Below the pieces are notes generated by a model. The model was not told the DNA's origin and ran no database searches. It worked only from the letters and a program-made list of their open reading frames with translations. A stretch of 6,588 nt of DNA, taken from Candidatus Falkowiibacteriota bacterium (GTDB lineage Bacteria > Patescibacteriota > Patescibacteriia > Patescibacteriales > GWC2-42-12). The stretch lies in assembly GCA_016208065.1 (NCBI GenBank), contig JACQYU010000063.1, positions 1 to 6,588 on the forward strand. Reading direction: 5' to 3'. The position numbers were made by a program, and so were the translations under genes. Positions 1 to 5,163 of this stretch are shown here, in pieces; the first letter of the stretch is position 1, and every line of letters begins with the position of its first letter.

Positions 1-1230
1 AAAGAAGAGAGATGCCATCCCATCCAACTCCATCACAACTCCATCACAACTCACAACCAAGCCCTTCTCTCTCCATTTCGGAATAACCGTTAAGCCCTCT
101 TCCTTAATAGCCTCTAAGGCGTTTTTTCTTAATGGTATTATTTTGTCGTCCATTTTAAGAAACCAGGTTTTCATAATCACGCTTTCAACGTTATGCCCTC
201 GTTTGCAGGAAAAAACGGAATCAAGATATGAATCGTCAATTTTTTCGATAAACCCGCGTGCTTCTAAAAATAAAACTTCTTTAACGCGCGCTTCGGCCGG
301 TTTTATTCCCGGATACCTTAGAAGCATCTTTCCTTCCCAATCCAAAAGATTTTGAGAAGGGATGGAGTTGCGCAGCGTATATTCGTAATCATATTTTTTA
401 TAGGAAGGAAAAAATGGAGAAAGAAACTGGTCAGAATTTTCCGGATCAAGCTTTCTTTTGCTGGCAATAATTTCTACCGGCTTGCCCGTTATAGGATTCA
501 ATAAAATCTTGCCGATATGATGGGCATACTGCTTGTCCGCGGGATGAATTAATACATGAGTAGCAGTAAAGAGGAACTCCGGCCGAGTAGTTGCTAAAGA
601 CAGATACTCGTCGCTATTTTGAAACGCGAATTTAATAAAATAAAGAGGCGTTCTCTCTTTATTCTCTTTAAGCTCAATGTCCGCTAAAATCGTGGCGCAT
701 AAAGGACAGTAATTAGCCATGTAAGATCGGCGATAAATAAGGTTATCAGCCACCATTTTTTTAAATGTTTTGTCAGTTGCTTCCAAAGAATTATTATCCA
801 TTGTATAGCGGAATCGAGACCAGCCAACGCTCGCCCCCAAAGCTCTTATCTGACTTTTTATTGTTTCATTATTGCACTCAACAAAAATTTTTATGGCATC
901 AAAAAATTCTTTACTGCTATAATCTAATCTGCCTAGGCCGGATTTTTCTAATTCCCTTTCAAATGTAACTTGCGTTTCATAGCCGCCATGATCAGTAGAA
1001 GGAATCCATAAGGTGGGATCGCCCTTGGCTCTATGATATCTGGCTAAAATATCCTGGATAGCAATCATCAGCGCGTTGCCAATATGCATCTCGCCGCTGG
1101 CGTTTGGCGGCACAAGAAAAATAGAAAACGGTTTTCTCGCGCGGTCAATTTTAGGAATAAAATAATTATCCCTTTCCCACATGAGATTTATCCGATGTTC
1201 TGCTTTTTGGTGATTATAATATTTTTCCAT
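1..1230 (-). CDS. valS: Valyl-tRNA synthetase, N-terminal 410 residues (runs off the left edge)
   Basis: Class I aminoacyl-tRNA synthetase that charges tRNA-Val in the cytoplasm. The frame is open from the ATG at 1230 to position 1. Visible motifs: the substrate-binding strand VPPNASGEMHIGN (residues 40-52, HIGN in place of HIGH), LWIPSTDHGGYETQ (74-87, the ValRS TDHAG-type motif), LGASVGWSR (131-139), a CPLC knuckle (175-178), ATTRPE opening the CP1 editing domain (213-218), and TWFLKM (355-360) returning to the catalytic core. The family is usually 850-950 residues, so the KMSKS loop and anticodon-binding domain lie outside the window. The ATG begins 1 nt after the stop of the glycosyltransferase gene; no Shine-Dalgarno is visible. 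Odd points: the editing core motifs are not recognisable, the second zinc knuckle has one Cys (CKRGH, 342-346), and residues 391-410 do not continue as the family should (expected WxxxxxDWCISRQ). IleRS and LeuRS are less likely given LGASVGWSR and the motif around TDHGG. Confidence 0.92.
   Translation of the reverse strand, partial: MEKYYNHQKAEHRINLMWERDNYFIPKIDRARKPFSIFLVPPNASGEMHIGNALMIAIQDILARYHRAKGDPTLWIPSTDHGGYETQVTFERELEKSGLGRLDYSSKEFFDAIKIFVECNNETIKSQIRALGASVGWSRFRYTMDNNSLEATDKTFKKMVADNLIYRRSYMANYCPLCATILADIELKENKERTPLYFIKFAFQNSDEYLSLATTRPEFLFTATHVLIHPADKQYAHHIGKILLNPITGKPVEIIASKRKLDPENSDQFLSPFFPSYKKYDYEYTLRNSIPSQNLLDWEGKMLLRYPGIKPAEARVKEVLFLEARGFIEKIDDSYLDSVFSCKRGHNVESVIMKTWFLKMDDKIIPLRKNALEAIKEEGLTVIPKWREKGLVVSCDGVVMELDGMASLFF
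21..52. repeat. 11-bp tandem repeat at the window edge, inside the valS frame
   Basis: Three head-to-tail units are visible on the plus strand: CATCCAACTC (21-30), CATCACAACTC (31-41) and CATCACAACTC (42-52), followed by a partial ACAACC. The minus strand of about 14-59 contains no C at all, unlike the rest of valS. The unit length is not a multiple of three, and the encoded residues (about 391-410) do not resemble ValRS. This may be a contig-end or amplification artefact, or the edge of an insertion. Confidence 0.7.
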
Positions 1231-1231
1231 A

Positions 1232-2425
1232 TTATTTTAAAATTTTTTTATAAACCTCTAGCGTCTCGGCCGCGCAGTTGTTCCAGCTGTACTTTTTCGC
1301 TTGTTCATATCCCCTGCTTCTTAAATCTTCGCGTAATTTTTCATCGGCTAACGCGCGCTCGATTTTATTTTTCATATCAGTTTCATCGTCCGGATTAAAA
1401 TAAGCCGCGGCTTGGCCGAGTATTTCCGGCAGGCAGGTTTTATTTGAGCTTACGACCGCTAAGCCGTGCGCCATAGCTTCTAGGGGCGGTAAGCCAAAGC
1501 CTTCATAAAACGAGGGGAAAACATAAAGCCTTGCTTTAGCATACAGCGTTTTTAATTCACTATCAGGAACGTAGCCCGGAAAAATAATCTTATCGGAAAA
1601 ATCTTTAGCGTACTTTTTAAGCCGGCTGTAAAAATAATCTTCCTTGCCCACTAAAATTAATTTTAAATCAGGCGAATTTTTATTTATTTCGGAAAACACT
1701 CTTATTAGGCCTTCTAAATTTTTATGCGGGTAAGCGTTGCCGACGTAAAGGAAATAGGGTTGGCTGATCAAAGAATTTAACCCCCCCTCGCCCCCCTTTA
1801 AAAGGGGGGTTGGAGGGTTAGCCGGCGTTAATTCAGCCACGCCCTCGTAAGTTACGATTATTTTATCCTGATTGATTTTAAATTGCTTAATTAAATCGTT
1901 TTTTGTAAATTGGGACCCGGCTAAAATTCTCCGCGAGAGCTTTACGGCCGAAGAAATCACGATTTTATAAAAAAAGTTTTTTATTTTATAGGCTAACGGC
2001 CCTAAAGTGGTGGCGCGCGAAGTGGGAAATTTTATTAAAATAAGATCATGAACGGTAACGATAAACTTAACCGGGCAAAAAATCGGCACATTAAAATGCG
2101 GGAAGTGCATTAAATCAAGCCTCTCGCGCAAAATATAAAACGGAAAAATAATCTGCTCGCTTAAGCCGTACCATCTTATATTGGCCAGCGCTTTTTTAAC
2201 CCTGATTCCATCGCACTTAAAATCATTAAAATTTTCCTTACGCAGAAAAACGACATACTCGTTTTCTTGATCAAACTTGATTATATTGTCAACGATTTCC
2301 TGCGTATATCTGCCTAGGCCTTTGCCGATTGGTCCGTAAAAGCGGGCGTCAATGCCGATCCGTTTAGTTTTAGCCCCCTTTAACAAAGGGGGTAAGGGGG
2401 ATTTAAAATATTTTTTAATGCTCAT
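1232..2425 (-). CDS. GT4-type (GT-B fold) glycosyltransferase carrying two in-frame palindromic inserts
   Basis: Predicted cytoplasmic retaining glycosyltransferase that moves a sugar from a nucleotide donor to a glycan or lipid acceptor; donor and acceptor cannot be read from the sequence. The N-terminal domain opens at RIGIDARFYG with the glycine-rich GKGLGRY (residues 34-40), and VHDL follows at 125-128. The C-terminal Rossmann domain starts at PYFLYVGNAYPHKN (223-236). The GT4 E-x7-E donor-binding motif is at E308 and E316 in YEGFGLPPLE. The length, 397 residues, is normal for the family. The family's usual N-terminus would begin just before residue 22; residues 8-19 and 203-216 (PLPPLLKGA and NPPTPLLKGGEGG) come from a palindromic DNA element. 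The second lies in the linker before the C-terminal domain, where it should do little harm. The ATG is the only in-frame ATG ahead of the fold and lies 3 nt after the upstream stop, suggesting translational coupling. valS starts 1 nt after its TAA. Mannosyl- or rhamnosyltransferase activity is possible but unproven. Confidence 0.92.
   Translation of the reverse strand: MSIKKYFKSPLPPLLKGAKTKRIGIDARFYGPIGKGLGRYTQEIVDNIIKFDQENEYVVFLRKENFNDFKCDGIRVKKALANIRWYGLSEQIIFPFYILRERLDLMHFPHFNVPIFCPVKFIVTVHDLILIKFPTSRATTLGPLAYKIKNFFYKIVISSAVKLSRRILAGSQFTKNDLIKQFKINQDKIIVTYEGVAELTPANPPTPLLKGGEGGLNSLISQPYFLYVGNAYPHKNLEGLIRVFSEINKNSPDLKLILVGKEDYFYSRLKKYAKDFSDKIIFPGYVPDSELKTLYAKARLYVFPSFYEGFGLPPLEAMAHGLAVVSSNKTCLPEILGQAAAYFNPDDETDMKNKIERALADEKLREDLRSRGYEQAKKYSWNNCAAETLEVYKKILK
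1779..1819 (-). repeat. Palindromic G/C-run element, copy A, in frame within the GT4 gene
   Basis: Imperfect 41-bp palindrome. The inner stem pairs CCCCCCTTT (1791-1799) with AAAGGGGGG (1801-1809) around one base, and the outer arms AACCCCCCCT and GGAGGGTT also pair. On the minus strand it encodes NPPTPLLKGGEGGL (residues 203-216). Such elements encoding PPLLKGG-like peptides recur in diverse bacteria, from memory and unchecked; the behaviour resembles Rickettsia palindromic elements, which also insert in frame into protein genes. Confidence 0.8.
2372..2404 (-). repeat. Palindromic G/C-run element, copy B, at the 5' end of the GT4 gene
   Basis: A 33-bp relative of copy A in the same orientation and the same reading frame. 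It pairs CCCCCTTT (2374-2381) with AAAGGGGG (2385-2392) around a 3-nt loop, followed by TAAGGGGGATTT. It encodes KSPLPPLLKGA (residues 8-18). The second outer arm seen in copy A is missing or worn away here. It separates the ATG from the first strand of the enzyme fold (RIGIDARFYG), so it has lengthened the N-terminus. Confidence 0.75.
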
Positions 2426-2428
2426 ATT

Positions 2429-4189
2429 TTATTTATTAGGCTGTGGCGGCGTTGTTGTCGCCTGCTCCCGCGATAATAATCTGTATAAAGTAAAATCCTT
2501 GGTGATTTGCTCAACCGGCGTAATCCGCAACCCAAATTCCGGCAGTTTTTTATCATTTAAATAATTAACGTCTTTTTCCGGAAAAGTAAAATTATAATAA
2601 TAAACCGGCAAATATTTAACTAAAGCCGCGTATTCTTTAGTCATATTCGGGTCATTAAACAAGCCGACAATAACTTTTCTGGCCGGAAATAAAAGCTTGT
2701 CATGATATTGGGTGACTATAACCGCCCTGGATTCGGTTAAATTTAATATTTGTTCGTATTCGGCGCGGACCGTTAATTGCTTTCGGGCCGATCTTATCAA
2801 GCCTTCTTCCGAGCCGATTAAAACAAATCTAAGGGAAATAAAAAATATCAATAAAACCATTAAAACGCGCAGGCCGTAAATTAAGGCTTTTTTCTTGAAA
2901 ATATTGGACAACTTAACTAAAAAAATAACGGCCAAAGGAATAGCGCCCAAATAAATCGGCAGCCAATAGCGGGTATAGGAATTGCCGATAGTCCGGCTTT
3001 TCGGATCCGGATTGTCATGAAAATCCCAACTGCCGTAATAAGAAATTAAAATCGCGGCGGCAACGAATAAAGCCGATAAAAACACATAATGTTTTTTCCG
3101 CCACTTTTTTATTTTTGAAGCGAGCAGCAAAAAGCCGAAGAAAGCCGGCCAAAAAATCCAATAAAACATTTTGGCGAAATAGAAATAAATCATCTTAAAG
3201 CTTTTAACCGGCTGCCAGCCGAAATGAAAAAAATTATTTTTTATTTCTATCAGGCCGTTTTTAATCGCCGCTGAATTTACGGCGCCGGCTTTAAAAATTT
3301 CCGAGCCCGCGCCGGCAATATTTAAAATAGACTGGTTCATTTCATTATAGCCGCCGCGCCAATATGATTGGTATAATATTTTATTCCAATACATGGCCGG
3401 CGTAATAGCGAATAACAGGCAAGCTATAAAAATTATAAGCTTGATAAAACCGAACTTTTTAATGTTAAACAGCCAGATTAAAAGCCAAACCGGAATCAGC
3501 CAGATTAATTCCGAAGTCCGCGTTATTATAGTTAGGCCTAAAAAAGCGCCGCTTAAACCGGCCGCTAGATTCGGTAAAATATCAACGGCCGCGGCCTTAA
3601 CTTTATTTTCATCTATCGCCTGCTTTTTCTTTTTTACGGATATTACGGCGAAATAAAGGCTTATTACTAAAAAAACCGTAAACGGCACGTTATGGAACAT
3701 ACTGCGGGCGCTATAATAAACGAACGGCGGGAAAACGGCTAAAACGAGCGCGGAAATTAAGGCATTGCGCTTGCCGAAAATTTCTTTAATTAATAAATAA
3801 TAAAAAATAATGCCTAAAGCGGCGAGCAAAGGAGTTAAAAAAGGCAGAATTTTATAAGTGGTTAGGCCGGCGATTTTGCCGTAAATTAAAATAATGCCTA
3901 AAAAGCTTACCGGCTTAAGCCAGCCGAAATCGCTTCTAACGCTGCGCGGATGCATAATATCATGGGAGATTAAATTATATTTTTCAAAAAACATCAGCCG
4001 GCCTTCCTGGGCGTAAAATTTTGTAAAATTATAATTAGCCGATTCGTCGGGCGAAAGCCATTTAATAAAATCTTCCGATTGCGTTAAATAATTAAAGCTA
4101 GCCGCGGCAATAAAAAAAACCAAAGCCATGAGCGTTATTAAGAATACGCGCCAATATTTTATTATTAAATTTTTTGTTTTTACAATCAT
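2429..4189 (-). CDS. Polytopic membrane glycosyltransferase, GT-C fold (PMT/ArnT-like)
   Basis: Predicted integral-membrane enzyme of 586 residues, probably transferring a sugar from a polyprenyl-phosphate donor to a surface glycan or protein outside the membrane. A first membrane helix (about 13-33) is followed by an extracytoplasmic loop with SPDESANYNF (46-55); an acidic pair in this loop (here D48, E49) is the GT-C catalytic signature. About ten more hydrophobic segments follow (roughly 94-134, 142-186, 207-266, 338-384, 406-426, 437-456), with a basic cytoplasmic patch KKKK at 186-189. NSYTRYWLPIYLG (403-415) resembles the GT39/GT83 motif region before the last helices. Residues 460-586 form a soluble C-terminal domain ending in a Thr/Pro-rich tail. 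It is the first gene of a tight run, 3 nt before the GT4 enzyme. The ATG is preceded by AT-rich sequence without a Shine-Dalgarno. The fold class is fairly secure; acceptor and sugar are unknown. Confidence 0.82.
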   Translation of the reverse strand: MIVKTKNLIIKYWRVFLITLMALVFFIAAASFNYLTQSEDFIKWLSPDESANYNFTKFYAQEGRLMFFEKYNLISHDIMHPRSVRSDFGWLKPVSFLGIILIYGKIAGLTTYKILPFLTPLLAALGIIFYYLLIKEIFGKRNALISALVLAVFPPFVYYSARSMFHNVPFTVFLVISLYFAVISVKKKKQAIDENKVKAAAVDILPNLAAGLSGAFLGLTIITRTSELIWLIPVWLLIWLFNIKKFGFIKLIIFIACLLFAITPAMYWNKILYQSYWRGGYNEMNQSILNIAGAGSEIFKAGAVNSAAIKNGLIEIKNNFFHFGWQPVKSFKMIYFYFAKMFYWIFWPAFFGFLLLASKIKKWRKKHYVFLSALFVAAAILISYYGSWDFHDNPDPKSRTIGNSYTRYWLPIYLGAIPLAVIFLVKLSNIFKKKALIYGLRVLMVLLIFFISLRFVLIGSEEGLIRSARKQLTVRAEYEQILNLTESRAVIVTQYHDKLLFPARKVIVGLFNDPNMTKEYAALVKYLPVYYYNFTFPEKDVNYLNDKKLPEFGLRITPVEQITKDFTLYRLLSREQATTTPPQPNK

Positions 4190-4212
4190 AAATCAAAAAA
4201 ATCTAGCTAATA

Positions 4213-4324
4213 AAATCCCAATGCCCAAATTCCAATGACCAATAAAATTTTAAGCCCCAAGCCATAATTTATTTTTTATGATTTAATTCATTGGGGTTTG
4301 TTTGGTCATTGGTCATTGGGATTT
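4213..4324. repeat. Intergenic imperfect inverted repeat, about 112 bp (MITE-like)
   Basis: The left arm begins AAATCCCAATG (4213-4223), contains CCAATGACCAA (4232-4242) and ends near CCCCAA (4255-4260). The right arm mirrors these as TTGGGG (4291-4296), TTGGTCATTGG (4302-4312) and CATTGGGATTT (4314-4324). The centre is AT-rich. The arms differ by small indels, so this is a diverged hairpin, not a fresh duplication. The CCAATGACCAA wording is, from memory, frequent in intergenic repeats of candidate-phyla genomes. It could fold in RNA and end transcription of the methyltransferase, but no T-run typical of an intrinsic terminator follows the stem. No transposase is nearby. Confidence 0.75.
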
Positions 4325-4344
4325 ATAATTTATTATCAAAACAG

Positions 4345-4358
4345 TTATTAATTAATAA
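4345..4358. other. Perfect 14-bp AT palindrome in the intergenic gap
   Basis: TTATTAATTAATAA reads the same on both strands. It lies between the methyltransferase stop and the large inverted repeat, in otherwise AT-rich sequence (4325-4407) with no other feature. It could be a regulator site or chance in a biased region. For the glycosyltransferase operon starting at 4189 I see only a weak promoter candidate (TTGGGC 4228-4223, 17-nt spacer, TAGATT 4205-4200, minus strand), overlapping the left arm of the inverted repeat. Confidence 0.4.
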
Positions 4359-4407
4359 TTTAACTTTGCATCATTATCTTACATTTTGATTTTTTAATTT
4401 TTAATTT

Positions 4408-4950
4408 CTACATTTCATACAAATAAACCGGCAAATCTTTTTTACTCGGCCTGTCTGTTGTTTTCGGCTGCCAATCAGGCAGCTTAAAAGCGTAAGAAAT
4501 GATTTTTGCTCCCGGCTTTAATTCTTGCTTAAGCTTTAAGCAGAATTTTTCATTCAGAGCATGCGGTATGCTAAAAAAATAAACCGCGTCGGCCAAAGCT
4601 AAATTTTCTTTATATAAATTTTTAAGCTTAAATTCAATCTTGGCCCGCCCGCTTAAAGCCTGCCTTAACTTGCAAATTAAATAAAAAGGCAAGGAAATTT
4701 CCAATCCGATAGCTTTAACTTTATAATTTTTAGCCGCGTAGAGCGCGACCTTGCCGTCGCCGCAGCCTAAATCATAAAAAATTTCCCCGGGCTTTAAATC
4801 GGCTAGTTTAAAAATTCTTTTTAAATCGCGGCTCCGGCTCGGCACCCAAGGAGCAAAGGATAAGGCTGAAAAAATTATGCTAAAACCGCAAACGATAATG
4901 AATAATAAAAAGGCCAGGCTTAAAATATAAAAGCTAGTGGAAATAATCAT
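4408..4950 (-). CDS. Membrane-anchored class I SAM methyltransferase, FAM173/ATPSCKMT-like
   Basis: A 180-residue protein with one N-terminal hydrophobic helix (about residues 4-32), then APWVPSRS (33-40), the pre-methyltransferase segment, and a Rossmann methyltransferase domain. Motif I is YDLGCGDGK (59-67), which binds SAM; the acidic end of strand 2 is E84 in AIGLEISLPF. Later come NLYKENLALADAVYFFSIPHALN (111-133, motif IV region) and LKPGAKIISYAFKLPDW (144-160). The order (N-terminal helix, xPxVP, DLGxGDG, ELK-PG, F-x-x-P-x-W) matches the FAM173 group, whose eukaryotic members methylate lysines of membrane proteins; the bacterial substrates are not established. A protein methyltransferase is therefore an inference, and a small-molecule or lipid substrate cannot be excluded. 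It ends in TAG, 218 nt before the next minus-strand gene, and diverges from the 4975 gene across 24 nt. Confidence 0.85.
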   Translation of the reverse strand: MIISTSFYILSLAFLLFIIVCGFSIIFSALSFAPWVPSRSRDLKRIFKLADLKPGEIFYDLGCGDGKVALYAAKNYKVKAIGLEISLPFYLICKLRQALSGRAKIEFKLKNLYKENLALADAVYFFSIPHALNEKFCLKLKQELKPGAKIISYAFKLPDWQPKTTDRPSKKDLPVYLYEM

Positions 4951-4956
4951 AAAGTA

Positions 4957-4965
4957 TGGTAAAAT
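4957..4965 (+). promoter_or_regulatory. Candidate extended -10 promoter for the plus-strand gene
   Basis: TGGTAAAAT (4957-4965), within TATGGTAAAAT, matches an extended -10 element (TGn followed by a TATAAT-like hexamer). Transcription would start around 4972, placing the ATG at 4975 almost at the RNA 5' end, so the mRNA would be leaderless or nearly so. No -35 box is clear, which fits an extended -10 promoter. Confidence 0.5.
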
Positions 4966-4969
4966 AATA
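4964..4969 (-). promoter_or_regulatory. Candidate -10 box for the methyltransferase gene
   Basis: On the minus strand, TATTAT (4969-4964) lies 13 nt before the ATG at 4950, which would give a 5' leader of only about 7 nt. It overlaps the opposing -10 box on the plus strand. No convincing -35 box is visible. Confidence 0.4.
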
Positions 4970-4974
4970 GTGCG

Positions 4975-5163
4975 ATGAACAATAAACTGTTAAATATCAT
5001 TAATTCGTTTTTAACATTAATTTGCCTTATTGCCATTTTCGGCGGCCTGGTTTATCGTTTTTATTCGCTTAATAAAGCGGGCGTAATAATTAGCTTAATT
5101 TTAGCGGTTATTTCTTTTGTTATTATACAATATTTCCGCTTTTTAGCAAGCATACGGCTATGA
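4975..5163 (+). CDS. N-terminal fragment of the frameshifted GT-C-like protein
   Basis: A 62-residue open frame starting at ATG 4975, directly behind the extended -10 element. It contains two hydrophobic helices, about residues 8-28 and 35-53, joined by a short loop with basic residues (RFYSLNK, 28-34). It stops in IRL just where the paired frame begins AYGYDPF. Alone it would be a two-helix membrane peptide; as a stand-alone gene it is less likely than as the head of the broken one. Confidence 0.7.
   Translation: MNNKLLNIINSFLTLICLIAIFGGLVYRFYSLNKAGVIISLILAVISFVIIQYFRFLASIRL

Noticed and set aside
21..52. CRISPR array
   Set aside because: The units are 10-11 bp and directly abutting, with no spacers and no cas gene.
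143..1398. Plus-strand open frames at 143-355, 765-968 and 1084-1398
   Set aside because: They lie antisense to valS or to the end of the GT4 gene, and have no family resemblance or start signals.
1779..1819. Intrinsic transcription terminator
   Set aside because: The hairpin is strong but lies inside an intact coding frame, and no T-run follows the stem on the minus strand.
2352..3656. Plus-strand open frames at 2352-2564 and 3393-3656
   Set aside because: They are shadows of the GT4 and GT-C genes on the other strand; the protein-like sequence is on the minus strand.
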